Shown here one piece after another: positions 1 through 7,270 of a stretch of DNA of 16,755 bases. A program made the translations under genes and the position numbers. The stretch's first letter is position 1; every line of letters begins with the position of its first letter. The stretch comes from UBA9732 sp963621975. Its GTDB lineage: Bacteria; Spirochaetota; Spirochaetia; Sphaerochaetales; Sphaerochaetaceae. The notes beneath the pieces are model-generated. The model saw only the letters and a list, made by a program, of their open reading frames with translations. It did no database searches and was not told where the DNA came from. The stretch covers positions 1-16,755 of the forward strand of contig CAVFGI010000026.1 of the NCBI GenBank assembly GCA_963621975.1. The letters run 5' to 3'.

Positions 1-52
1 TTGCGTATTGTTGGAAAGTCCGTTATTATCTCTTTGGAGACAAAGAAGTATG
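1..52 (+). pseudogene. Possible 3' remnant of a gene cut by the IS66 element
   Basis: The first 52 bases lie outside the IS66 left end. Frame 1 on the plus strand is open from the window edge (reading LRIVGKSVIISLETKKYG), crosses the IS boundary and stops at a TAA at 85-87 inside the element. This fits a plus-strand gene truncated by the insertion, but 52 open bases are weak evidence and no family is recognised. A short perfect inverted repeat (TCTTTG, loop GAGA, CAAAGA, 31-46) lies just before the insertion point. The flank could equally be non-coding. Confidence 0.22.
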
Positions 53-74
53 GTAAGCGTAATTTCGTAGTCTA
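53..74 (+). repeat. IS66 left terminal inverted repeat
   Basis: A 22-base sequence starting GTAAGCGTAATTTCG that is the exact reverse complement of 2666-2687. Pairing fails at the next base on both sides, which fixes the ends of the element. Confidence 0.95.
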
Positions 75-117
75 TTTTTTTGTTTAATTATTGAGAGACA
101 ATAGTGTAATGAAAAAA

Positions 118-1833
118 TTAAACACGTTTGCCTCTGAGTTTGTAAATATCCGTCCTTTTTTTGTCAGGCTTAGCAGAAAGAATCTTTTCTCTGTAAGCTC
201 TAGCAGAGGAGACATCACATTTTCCAGGAAGAAAATTAGCCCAAGACTTTTCATCTCCATCAGAGACAGTGTTAGCATTCAAAAGAACATATGTCATGTA
301 ATCTTGGAAGTTAATATCCAAACTCTTACAACTTTCTACAAGACTGTAGTAGAAAGCAGATACCTTTGCTCCAAGCTCTGTAATAGTAAAGAGCCAGTTG
401 CGCCTTCCCACTGCAAATGGTCTAATAGCATTCTCAGCCCTCTCATTAGAGCTAGTAGCATAAGGATAATTAAGAAATTTAATGAGATTCTCCCAATGTT
501 CAAGAGGATAATTCAATGCAATACGAAGTTTCCCTTGTACTTTATCAGTGAGATTGTCTGTACAGAACTTATTCAACTCAGCAAGAATTGGTTCAAGAAC
601 TTTTCGTCTTTCTGCAATGTATTCATCTTCTGTAAGAAGTCCTTCATTAAACTTGTCTTTAATAACGCCTTCTTCATGGAAGAACTTTGCATAAATCCTA
701 ACAAGCTCACAAGAAACGCCTTTCATACTGTTCCCTTGAGCCTCAATGGCCTTTCTTCTAGAATGCACCATACAAGCTATGTGAGTAAAAGAACATTCCT
801 TAGCTGCAGTGTTGTAGCCATAAAGACCATCTGTCTGAACTACTCCAGTGTAGGGCTTGAGAATATTTATGAGAGTTTCATTTCTTCTGTTATCTGTAAA
901 AGTAAACATCACAGGTCCATGCCTTCCTTTACTATCAGTTGCAGCTCTAACTATCATCCAAGCATTTGCTCTAGAATTAGGAGCTTTCTTGTTTCCTTGT
1001 TCATCTGTAAGCTCCAATACCTTAACAGGAGTCTCATCTGTGTTTACCAGTGGATAACTGTAAATGAGCTTCTCAAGACAAGGAGCCATGTTCTTCTCAA
1101 GCCTTTCTCCTACTTTCATAATCCAAGAGCTCATTGTAAACCTAGAAAGTCCAATCTCTTTAAAGCTAAGAGCCTGACGGTAAAGAGGCTGAGCATAGCT
1201 AAACTTGTTTTCAATTATTTGACTAAGAAGTGTAGGATCACAAACAGTTCCATCAAGCATATTCCCTGTTACTGGAGTCTCTGTTATTCTCCCTTCATTG
1301 GTTTCTGGCTCACAATTAGGACAAGCAAACAAACTGACGTGTCTTCTTACAAGTGCATCTCTCTGAATTCTAGTAAAGGACTCATAAATCTTTTCTCCAA
1401 CCTTCTTCATAGGAGAACCACATCTAGAGCAATTCTCAATTTTAGAATCATCATAGATATCAATAACAGGAATATCTGCAGAAAGAGTAATGCCTGTGCG
1501 AGATTTTTTTCTTACATAAGAGTTAACAGTTTCTTCTGTGTAAGGAGCTTGCTCCGGAGTTTCTTCCAGTGTTCCGTTTTCTGCAGTTGTCTCAAACTCA
1601 TTAAAAAGCCAAGGCTGTTTTTCACTACTTACTTCAAAGTAATGTTTAACTCTTGCTTTAAGTCTGGCAATTGTAGCTGCATCTTTCTGAAGGATTTTAA
1701 TGACACCATTAAGAATAAGAACTTCCTCATTAAGTTCTTTTATTGTCTTGGCGTCTTCAACAAGCTGAGAATCTTTCTTTTCAACCAGGTCTTGTAATTC
1801 TTGAATTAGCTCGTCTTTATCCTTTCTTTTCAT
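118..1833 (-). CDS. tnpC: IS66 family transposase TnpC (DDE)
   Basis: This is the catalytic transposase of the element, 571 residues, within the usual range for IS66. Residues 1-65 form a charged helical leader, probably coiled coil. A zinc-finger follows (C135, C138 and C171, C174, as CSRCG and CPNCE). The DDE catalytic domain shows D266 (NTDETPV), D335 (QTDGLYGY) and the glutamate near E467 (SNERAENAIRPF, followed by GRRNWLF). The tail contains the YREKI-type C-terminal piece. No frameshift or internal stop was found, so it looks intact. The ATG at 1833 has no Shine-Dalgarno sequence, and a promoter-like TTGAAT-N17-TACAAT ends 6 bases before it. A long plus-strand open frame over the same DNA is a shadow. 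Confidence 0.96.
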   Translation of the reverse strand: MKRKDKDELIQELQDLVEKKDSQLVEDAKTIKELNEEVLILNGVIKILQKDAATIARLKARVKHYFEVSSEKQPWLFNEFETTAENGTLEETPEQAPYTEETVNSYVRKKSRTGITLSADIPVIDIYDDSKIENCSRCGSPMKKVGEKIYESFTRIQRDALVRRHVSLFACPNCEPETNEGRITETPVTGNMLDGTVCDPTLLSQIIENKFSYAQPLYRQALSFKEIGLSRFTMSSWIMKVGERLEKNMAPCLEKLIYSYPLVNTDETPVKVLELTDEQGNKKAPNSRANAWMIVRAATDSKGRHGPVMFTFTDNRRNETLINILKPYTGVVQTDGLYGYNTAAKECSFTHIACMVHSRRKAIEAQGNSMKGVSCELVRIYAKFFHEEGVIKDKFNEGLLTEDEYIAERRKVLEPILAELNKFCTDNLTDKVQGKLRIALNYPLEHWENLIKFLNYPYATSSNERAENAIRPFAVGRRNWLFTITELGAKVSAFYYSLVESCKSLDINFQDYMTYVLLNANTVSDGDEKSWANFLPGKCDVSSARAYREKILSAKPDKKRTDIYKLRGKRV

Positions 1834-1839
1834 ACATTA

Positions 1840-1868
1840 ATTGTAGCATAAATAAAGAATTAATTCAA
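1840..1868 (-). promoter_or_regulatory. Candidate sigma-70 promoter for tnpC
   Basis: On the minus strand, TTGAAT (1868-1863) and TACAAT (1845-1840) are separated by exactly 17 bases. The tnpC ATG begins 7 bases after the -10 box, so a transcript started here would be leaderless or nearly so. That fits the lack of a ribosome binding site. It lies in the 72-base tnpB-tnpC gap. AT-rich DNA produces such matches by chance, so this is an inference. Confidence 0.4.
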
Positions 1869-1905
1869 TAGATTCTAGTTAAATAATTTGTTTTCTGTTA
1901 AGAAA

Positions 1906-2253
1906 TTACCATAGAATTTGAGAGTCTTCAAGCACTGGAATTTTCCTCCAAATATCCTCTCCAGAAATGAGTCTTTTGATATCATCTAAAGTAATCATAA
2001 GAGCTTCTTCTCCATCTTTAGGCCAAGCAAATGTTCCACAGAAGAGCTTCTTCTTCATTAGCCAAAAACCATTATCCCATACTAGAACTACTAGAGTCTT
2101 CTTATTCTTACTACAGAATAAAAACATACTTTTTGAAAATGGATCTTCTCTTAGCTGGTCTTGTACATAGATTGCTAAACTATTAGAACCTTTTCTCATG
2201 TCCATTGTTCCTGGACTTATGTAATAGGTGTACTTATCAAAATCAAAGAACAT
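1906..2253 (-). CDS. tnpB: IS66 family accessory protein TnpB (Orf2)
   Basis: This small protein is the conserved IS66 Orf2 product, needed for transposition in studied IS66 elements though its biochemical role is unsettled. The 115-residue product starts MFFDFDKYTYYISPG and contains the family hallmarks TMDMRKGSNSLA (about residues 16-27), FLFCSKNKKTLVVLVWDNGFWL and FAWP. The ATG at 2253 is preferred: TGGAGG lies 5 bases upstream, whereas the in-frame TTG at 2265 overlaps that ribosome-binding site. With this start, tnpB overlaps the end of tnpA by 11 bases, the translational coupling usual in this family. Confidence 0.93.
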   Translation of the reverse strand: MFFDFDKYTYYISPGTMDMRKGSNSLAIYVQDQLREDPFSKSMFLFCSKNKKTLVVLVWDNGFWLMKKKLFCGTFAWPKDGEEALMITLDDIKRLISGEDIWRKIPVLEDSQILW

Positions 2254-2629
2254 CTTTACCTCCAAGTGCTTGGATAATTGATCTTAGATTCTCTGTTGTC
2301 AGACCATTAGCAAATTCAATGTTCAGTTTGCCATAACTGACTCTAATAGAAGATTCTTTATTTGCCCGCTTGGGTTCTTCCCTTTGGGCAATCTTAATCA
2401 AAGAACTTTTGTTAGAACTTGGTAGAGTCAAGGCTTTTGACGGTAATGCAGCTAATACTTCATCTGATGCAGGACCTACAGATGCAAATTTATCTTCGTG
2501 TAGCCAACCCCAAATAGTTGAAATTGGAACATCTAGACGTCTTGCTACATCATAAACCTTCATTCCACTTCTAAGAACGGATACGACATTTCTTCTAAAT
2601 TCATCTGTGTATTTATTAAGAACTCTCAT
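2243..2629 (-). CDS. tnpA: IS66 family transposase accessory protein TnpA (HTH)
   Basis: 128 residues. The N-terminal part (TDEFRRNVVSVLRSGMKVYDVARRLDVPISTIWGWL split over about residues 8-43) is a helix-turn-helix of the IS3/IS66 transposase_8 type and probably binds the element ends. The middle is a low-complexity linker, and the C-terminal part (ISIRVSYGKLNIE-like, residues 94-128) is a short beta/helix unit seen in IS66 OrfA proteins. It is the promoter-proximal gene of the element. The ATG at 2629 lacks a Shine-Dalgarno sequence and is immediately preceded by an inverted repeat at 2632-2662 that could mask it. Confidence 0.93.
   Translation of the reverse strand: MRVLNKYTDEFRRNVVSVLRSGMKVYDVARRLDVPISTIWGWLHEDKFASVGPASDEVLAALPSKALTLPSSNKSSLIKIAQREEPKRANKESSIRVSYGKLNIEFANGLTTENLRSIIQALGGKDVL
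2259..2264 (-). promoter_or_regulatory. Ribosome-binding site fixing the tnpB start
   Basis: TGGAGG on the minus strand, 5 bases before the ATG at 2253 and inside the last codons of tnpA. It decides against the longer TTG start at 2265. Confidence 0.75.
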
Positions 2630-2631
2630 AT

Positions 2632-2662
2632 CCGAGATTTTCGATTATTCTCGGAAATCTCG
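2632..2662 (-). promoter_or_regulatory. Inverted repeats in the tnpA leader
   Basis: CGAGATTT (2633-2640) pairs perfectly with AAATCTCG (2655-2662). A competing pair, CCGAG (2632-2636) with CTCGG (2650-2654), shares bases with the first. In minus-strand RNA the shared 3' arm ends 2 bases before the tnpA ATG, so either hairpin would crowd initiation. Other IS elements use such leaders to block transposase translation from readthrough RNA; that role here is inferred. Confidence 0.5.
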
Positions 2663-2665
2663 CAC

Positions 2666-2687
2666 TAGACTACGAAATTACGCTTAC
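2666..2687 (+). repeat. IS66 right terminal inverted repeat
   Basis: Exact reverse complement of 53-74, ending ...ATTACGCTTAC. It lies on the tnpA side of the element, only 36 bases from the tnpA start codon. Confidence 0.95.
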
Positions 2688-2700
2688 TTTTGATGTGTGT

Positions 2701-3921
2701 TCATACCCTCGACATTAACACGACTGTCTCAATGTGTTCCGTTTGAGGGAACAGATCAACAGGCTGAGCACCAACCATGCGGTATGGGCCATTGATGGTC
2801 AGATAGCGCAAGTCTCTTGCTAAAGTTTGGGGATTACATGAGATATAGACTATCGTTTTAGGAGAAATTTTAATTACGGAAGAGAGGAACCGTTCATCAC
2901 TGCCACTGCGCGGAGGGTCCATGAAAAGGACATCGGCCTTAGATATTTGTGTGTAGCCCTCTTTGTTTTCTGGATCCATACCAACCAATGCACCATCTTG
3001 GCCCAACCAAACATGGCCTTTTGCCATAACTTTGAGGATTGCACTCGCATCACCGCATAGGAAGGTAGCATTAGAGATACCATTGATAGTGGCATTTTCA
3101 ATTGCATCGGCCACAGCGCTTTCATTAAGCTCAATACCAATAACACGTCCTGCACCCCACCGCGAGGAAATAAGGCCAATTGTGCCAGTGCCACAATATG
3201 CATCAATGACAGTCTCTTGCCCACTGAAACGTGCCATACGCATTGCAATAGTGTACAGACTAGCCGCCTGCACCGCATTCACCTGATAAAAACTCTTGGC
3301 CGATATCCTAAATCGCAACCCGCACAGCTCATCTTCAATCCAGGCCTGCCCCCAAATAAGCTTACATGGGGAATTAGACAGCACCATAGAGGTCTTTTGG
3401 GCATTCACGTTAAGCAGCACGCCCTTCACAGACGGGTGCCGTCTTGCAATCTCCTGTGCAAACGACTCTTTTGGCCTGAATTTGGGAGATCCCGATACTA
3501 TTACCACCAAACTCTGATTTGTAGACACGGCGCGTCTTATGAGTACATGTCTAATTGCACCCACTTGGCGGTCTTCATCATACGGTTCAATACCTCGGGC
3601 CTTAACAAGAGCCTTAATGGTCTCCAAAATGGAATCAGCCTCTTCATCTTCAATCATGCAGTCTCGAATGGGAATAAGTTTGTGCGTACCAAGCCTGTAA
3701 ATCCCATTGATAACCTCACCCTTAGAGTTCAGACCAAAAACAGACTGCACCTTGTTCCTATAATGGAAAGGGTTTTCCATGCCAATGATAGGGGCAACAG
3801 GACCAAAACAAGAAAGCAAAGACTCAACATAGGCTTGTTTACGTGACAATTGAGTAGAATATTTAACACCGTTTAACTGGCAGGCACCACAAGCACCTGC
3901 CCTTGGACATTGTTTAGCCAT
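2701..3921 (-). CDS. rlmD: 23S rRNA (uracil-C5)-methyltransferase, RlmD/RumA family
   Basis: This enzyme transfers a methyl group from SAM to C5 of a uridine in 23S rRNA. The 406-residue protein lacks an N-terminal TRAM domain and starts directly with the iron-sulfur motif: C5, C11 and C14, with C88 (PIRDC) as the likely fourth ligand of a 4Fe-4S cluster. Further along are SFYQVN (210-215), the SAM loop DAYCGTGTIGL (240-250), MDPPRSG (334-340), the catalytic cysteine C362 in SCNP, and the general base E397 in the HIETVVL tail. All key residues are present. Which uridine it modifies (1939, 747 or both) cannot be told from sequence alone. It is the last gene of the psu operon, 27 bases after psuG. 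Sampled rows here are about 50-55% G+C against about 30-37% in psuG and the aldehyde dehydrogenase gene. Confidence 0.93.
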   Translation of the reverse strand: MAKQCPRAGACGACQLNGVKYSTQLSRKQAYVESLLSCFGPVAPIIGMENPFHYRNKVQSVFGLNSKGEVINGIYRLGTHKLIPIRDCMIEDEEADSILETIKALVKARGIEPYDEDRQVGAIRHVLIRRAVSTNQSLVVIVSGSPKFRPKESFAQEIARRHPSVKGVLLNVNAQKTSMVLSNSPCKLIWGQAWIEDELCGLRFRISAKSFYQVNAVQAASLYTIAMRMARFSGQETVIDAYCGTGTIGLISSRWGAGRVIGIELNESAVADAIENATINGISNATFLCGDASAILKVMAKGHVWLGQDGALVGMDPENKEGYTQISKADVLFMDPPRSGSDERFLSSVIKISPKTIVYISCNPQTLARDLRYLTINGPYRMVGAQPVDLFPQTEHIETVVLMSRV

Positions 3922-3948
3922 TTGCTTTCAAATTGCGTACAAAAGCAA

Positions 3949-4866
3949 TTATACTAACTCTCTTGCAATTTGAGCTGCAAGCTTAGCGTTGTTAAGAACC
4001 AATCCAATATTAGATTCAAGACTGTCTCCGCCAGTAAGTTTTTGAATTTTATCCAACAAATAAGGAGTGGTCTCCTTTCCGTGAATACCAAGTTTATTCA
4101 TCTCACAAATAGCTTCATCAATAGCGGCATTAATACGCTTGGAATCCATGCTGTACTCTTTTGGAATAGGGTTAGCAACAATAAAACCACCGGAGATACC
4201 AAGATCTGTTTTGGCTTTCCAAATATTAGCCAAATCTTCAGCGCTATCGGATCTAAAAGGAGCCTTAATTCCACTTTCTCTGCTGTAAAATGCAGGAAGT
4301 TCGTCTGTCTGATAACAGAAAACAGGAACACCTTTAGTCTCAAGATATTCCATAGTAAGATTCAAGTCCAAAATTGCCTTTGCCCCTGCACAAACAACAA
4401 GAACTGGAGTCTTTGAGAATTCATCCAAATCTGCAGAAATATCCATAGTTGTTTGAGCACCCCTATGAACACCTCCAATTCCACCTGTTGCAAAAACCTG
4501 AATACCTGCCATATGGGCAATAATCATTGTTGCTGCAACCGTAGTTGCACCATCTTCACCTCGGGAGACAACCACAGGAATATCACGTCTACTTACTTTT
4601 GTAATAGCCGTACCCTTCTTACCAAAGTATTCAAGGTCTTCAGGAGTGAGCCCTACCATTAGCTTTCCCTTAATAATCGCAATTGTTGCAGGAACTGCCC
4701 CATTATCTCTAATAGTTTTTTCTACAGCAATAGCCGTTTCAACATTCTTAGGATAAGGCATACCATGACTGATAATTGTACTCTCCAAAGCCACAATTGG
4801 CTTTCCACTTGCCATAGCCTCTTTTACTTCAGGAGAAAAGATAAGATTTTTATTCAAATTTTCCAT
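3949..4866 (-). CDS. psuG: Pseudouridine-5'-phosphate glycosidase PsuG
   Basis: PsuG cleaves the C-C glycosidic bond of pseudouridine-5'-phosphate, giving uracil and ribose-5-phosphate; it works in the cytosol and needs a metal ion. The 305-residue protein matches the family over its whole length. Family residues can be seen: E28 in ALESTIISHGMPYP, K90 in GTAITKVSRRD, the GGIGGVHRGA loop (128-137), the metal-binding acidic motif MDISADL (141-147), K163 in VCAGAKAILD, and N286 near SLESNIGLV. It lies 34 bases downstream of psuK, which makes its substrate. The ATG at 4866 has GAGG 5 bases upstream. Confidence 0.97.
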   Translation of the reverse strand: MENLNKNLIFSPEVKEAMASGKPIVALESTIISHGMPYPKNVETAIAVEKTIRDNGAVPATIAIIKGKLMVGLTPEDLEYFGKKGTAITKVSRRDIPVVVSRGEDGATTVAATMIIAHMAGIQVFATGGIGGVHRGAQTTMDISADLDEFSKTPVLVVCAGAKAILDLNLTMEYLETKGVPVFCYQTDELPAFYSRESGIKAPFRSDSAEDLANIWKAKTDLGISGGFIVANPIPKEYSMDSKRINAAIDEAICEMNKLGIHGKETTPYLLDKIQKLTGGDSLESNIGLVLNNAKLAAQIARELV

Positions 4867-4869
4867 ATG

Positions 4870-4891
4870 AACCTCGCTAAGTTAACCTCGC
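4870..4891 (-). repeat. Tandem GCGAGGTT repeat at the psuG ribosome-binding site
   Basis: The 8-mer GCGAGGTT occurs twice with a 14-base period (4884-4891 and 4870-4877 read on the minus strand) in the 34-base psuK-psuG gap. The copy nearer the ATG supplies the Shine-Dalgarno GAGG. The second may be a spare ribosome site or coincidence. Confidence 0.45.
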
Positions 4892-4900
4892 AAAACTATA

Positions 4901-5821
4901 TTATACTAAAGAATTTAATTCTTGAGAAATAGCCTCATTACTTCTTGCATTAACACTTGCAACCAGTTGTCCAAAAGTTATGGCCTTCTTCATGTTGTTA
5001 TACTTTAAGTAAGAACTAAGGAAACCCGCCAAAAGAGCATCTCCACAACCATTGGTATTTACAATTACACCATCTTTTGGAGTCTCAACCGTATACCATT
5101 CAAATCCACCATTTTCAAAAGCCTGCACCTCAAAACAGAAGGCTCCCTGATTCCCTAGAGTTATAATTCCACGTTCTAAGCCTTTACCAGCAAGTCTCTG
5201 TGCCACAGCATACGGGTCTTTCTTTTCATTTTCCTCTACCCCTGCAAGAGCACAAGCTTCAGCATAGTTGGCTTTAAGTAGAAAAAGCTTATCAAGTACG
5301 CCACTAAGCTTTCTTGATTTGACAACAGAAACACAATCAGCAACAAATTTACCGCCCATAGAAACCAATGTTTTAATAGTCTCTTCTGGAATGTTTGTTT
5401 CAAAAACAACACAATCTACACTTTTTAGGACATTGTTTGCTTCTAAAATTTTTTGAGAATCTAAACATTCATTAATGGACATGTCATTTACGCCACATAC
5501 AAGAGTCCCATCTGAATCTAGGGTATAAGAGTAGACACCTGTTCTGTATGTAGTGCTATCAAACAAAGGAAGAAGAAGAGAAATATCATCATTTTTGATT
5601 GAAGAAGAAAGAGCAACACCAAAAGAGTCGTTTGCAATTGCAGTTAGAAATTGAACAGAACAACCAAGACGTTTGAGTGCTACTGCAATATTCCTACCAA
5701 CTCCTCCACTGGCATTTGAGACTTGGCCTATATTGGAATCTCCTTCTCTGATAGGAGAAAAACTTTTGGAGCAAATATCCATATTGGAGGCTCCAACAAC
5801 AAGAATTTTATTTGTACTCAT
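4901..5821 (-). CDS. psuK: Pseudouridine kinase PsuK (PfkB family)
   Basis: PsuK phosphorylates pseudouridine at the 5' position with ATP, feeding PsuG. The 306-residue protein is a PfkB/ribokinase-family sugar kinase: an N-terminal strand KILVVGASNMD, the substrate-site motif GGVGRNIAVALKRLG (39-53) characteristic of nucleoside-type PfkB kinases, and the C-terminal signature NTNGCGDALLAGF (255-267) with catalytic base D261 and the anion hole. The usual DTxGAGD is altered to NTNGCGD, a tolerated variation. PfkB specificity is hard to read from sequence; pseudouridine is assigned because psuG follows directly. The ATG at 5821 overlaps the preceding stop (ATGA), with no clear ribosome site, suggesting translational coupling. 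Confidence 0.9.
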   Translation of the reverse strand: MSTNKILVVGASNMDICSKSFSPIREGDSNIGQVSNASGGVGRNIAVALKRLGCSVQFLTAIANDSFGVALSSSIKNDDISLLLPLFDSTTYRTGVYSYTLDSDGTLVCGVNDMSINECLDSQKILEANNVLKSVDCVVFETNIPEETIKTLVSMGGKFVADCVSVVKSRKLSGVLDKLFLLKANYAEACALAGVEENEKKDPYAVAQRLAGKGLERGIITLGNQGAFCFEVQAFENGGFEWYTVETPKDGVIVNTNGCGDALLAGFLSSYLKYNNMKKAITFGQLVASVNARSNEAISQELNSLV

Positions 5822-7218
5822 TTCATAAACTTTTTTATAATATTTAATTTGCTTTCCGAGTATGGGTGATATCGCATTGGAAGGTCAAGAAGATTGGACT
5901 TTTTTACTATACTTTTGTAATGAGTAAAGGTGTCAAAACTCTTCTTTCCATGATAACTACCCATACCACTTTCACCAACGCCACCAAAACCCATGTATGG
6001 TGTGGCTAAATGAATAATTGTGTCATTAATACAACCGCCACCAAAAGAGACAGAAGAAAGCACTTTTTTCTGAAGAGCTTTGTCATTTGAGAATAAATAT
6101 AGAGCAAGGGGTTTTTGCCGATGTCGCAAGACATCTAAAACCTCATCTATTTCACCATTAAACTCAAGCACAGGCAAAATGGGACCAAAGATTTCTTCTT
6201 GCATAATAGGACTATCATAATTGACATCTGTTAAAACGGTTGGTTCAATAAAACAATTGCCCAAATCCCCTATTCCTCCTAAAAATATTTGTGCTCCTTG
6301 TGCAACTGTGCTATTAATTAAGCCCATGAGCCTATTAAAGTGTTTTTCATTTACAATAACTGGACTATCCTTAAAATCTGCATTTGGGAAAAATTCTTCA
6401 ACTGCTTTTTTAAACTCCATCAAGAAAGATTCCTTTACGCAATTTTCAATGAGCAAATAATCCGGAGCCACACAAGTTTGTCCTGCATTTAGATATTTAC
6501 CAAAGGCCAAGCGTTTTGCTGCTACCTTTAAATCAGCTGTATGGTCAACAATGACTGGACTTTTTCCCCCAAGCTCTAAACTTACGGGTGTAAGATTTTT
6601 AGATGCCTTTTCCATAACAATCTTTCCAACAGCAGAACTTCCTGTAAAGAAAATATAATCAAATTTCTGTTCTAGCAGTCTTGTATTTTGTTCTCGTCCA
6701 CCTTCTACAACAGCAACATATTGTGGGTCAAAAATCTCTTGAATCAAACTTGCAACACAAGAGCTTACCCTTGGAGCATAAGCAGACGGCTTAACAATTG
6801 CGGTATTTCCAGCTGCAATAGCTCCAATAAGTGGCTCAAAACAAAGCTGAACAGGATAATTCCAAGGAGCCATAATCAAAACAACCCCATAAGGCTCTGG
6901 CACAACAAAGCTTTTTGACAAAAACTGAGCAAGTGGAGTCTTTACTCCCTTTGTTTTTGTCCATTTTTTTACATTTTTGAGAACACAGCCAAGCTCATCC
7001 AAAACCATACCAGTTTCACTCATGTAAGACTCAAGATTGCTTTTTCGCAGATCTGCATAGAGGGCATTTGCAAGAACTGTTTCATGTTTTTTTATTGCAT
7101 CCTTAAGCCTTCTAAGCGCAGAAATCCTAACCCCAACATCCAGGGTGTGGCCAGCCAAAAAATATTCTCTCTGCCTCTCAACCAAATTTTCAATATCCAT
7201 GCTCGCATTCATACTCAT
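5818..7218 (-). CDS. Class-3 type aldehyde dehydrogenase (NAD(P)+)
   Basis: Oxidises aldehydes to carboxylic acids with NAD(P)+. With the start chosen here it has 466 residues, normal for the ALDH3/AlkH/coniferyl-aldehyde dehydrogenase group. Visible landmarks are the cofactor loop APWNYP with N120, K143 in VKPSA, FTGSSAVGK, the general base E215 in LELGGKSP, the nucleophile C249 in NAGQTCVAPDY, and EEIFGPILPV. The tail ends GVGESGMGSYHGKKSFDTF, typical of this class. The open frame reaches an ATG at 7254, but the ATG at 7218 has GGAGG 6 bases upstream, and the earlier ATG overlaps a likely -10 box, so 7218 is favoured. It is the first gene of the psu operon and overlaps psuK by 4 bases. No aldehyde step is known in PsuK-PsuG salvage, so its substrate is unknown. 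Confidence 0.93.
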   Translation of the reverse strand: MSMNASMDIENLVERQREYFLAGHTLDVGVRISALRRLKDAIKKHETVLANALYADLRKSNLESYMSETGMVLDELGCVLKNVKKWTKTKGVKTPLAQFLSKSFVVPEPYGVVLIMAPWNYPVQLCFEPLIGAIAAGNTAIVKPSAYAPRVSSCVASLIQEIFDPQYVAVVEGGREQNTRLLEQKFDYIFFTGSSAVGKIVMEKASKNLTPVSLELGGKSPVIVDHTADLKVAAKRLAFGKYLNAGQTCVAPDYLLIENCVKESFLMEFKKAVEEFFPNADFKDSPVIVNEKHFNRLMGLINSTVAQGAQIFLGGIGDLGNCFIEPTVLTDVNYDSPIMQEEIFGPILPVLEFNGEIDEVLDVLRHRQKPLALYLFSNDKALQKKVLSSVSFGGGCINDTIIHLATPYMGFGGVGESGMGSYHGKKSFDTFTHYKSIVKKSNLLDLPMRYHPYSESKLNIIKKFMK

Positions 7219-7224
7219 CCTGCG

Positions 7225-7229
7225 CCTCC
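7225..7229 (-). promoter_or_regulatory. Ribosome-binding site fixing the aldehyde dehydrogenase start
   Basis: GGAGG on the minus strand, 6 bases before the ATG at 7218. No comparable site precedes the longer ATG at 7254. Confidence 0.7.
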
Positions 7230-7252
7230 AGCCCAACAATTTTTCCACAATC

Positions 7253-7261
7253 ATTATATCA
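7253..7261 (-). promoter_or_regulatory. Extended -10 promoter of the ALDH-psuK-psuG-rlmD operon
   Basis: On the minus strand TGATATAAT forms a consensus TATAAT (7258-7253) with the extended -10 TG one base upstream. No good -35 hexamer lies 16-18 bases away, as is allowed for extended -10 promoters. Transcription would begin near 7246, leaving a leader of about 28 bases before the ATG at 7218. Confidence 0.55.
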
Positions 7262-7270
7262 CAGGTGAGC

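Larger units (their letters stand above)
53..2687 (-). mobile_element. Complete IS66-family insertion sequence
   Basis: The element is bounded by perfect inverted repeats and carries the three genes expected of a full IS66 member (tnpA, tnpB, tnpC) in the usual order on the minus strand. Its ends begin GTAAGC, in keeping with the GTAA ends known for IS66 relatives, and the 2635-bp length is typical. All three reading frames are open with recognisable motifs, so the copy looks potentially active. IS66 elements usually duplicate 8 bp of target, but the 8 bases outside the left end (GAAGTATG) and right end (TTTTGATG) differ, which suggests rearrangement after insertion. The element sits 13 bases after the rlmD stop codon and in the same orientation, so it can receive readthrough transcription. 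Confidence 0.95.

Noticed and set aside
31..46. Small hairpin TCTTTG-GAGA-CAAAGA before the IS as a terminator or insertion hotspot
   Set aside because: The stem is only 6 bp with no U-run, and IS66 has no known preference for hairpins; it is likely chance.
91..1797. A 568-residue plus-strand open frame opposite tnpC
   Set aside because: It mirrors tnpC almost exactly, has no recognisable domain and no ribosome-binding site, and its Ser/Cys/Phe-rich composition is that of an antisense shadow.
7219..7254. Longer aldehyde dehydrogenase start at 7254
   Set aside because: That ATG overlaps a consensus extended -10 box and has no ribosome site; the ATG at 7218 has GGAGG at good spacing.
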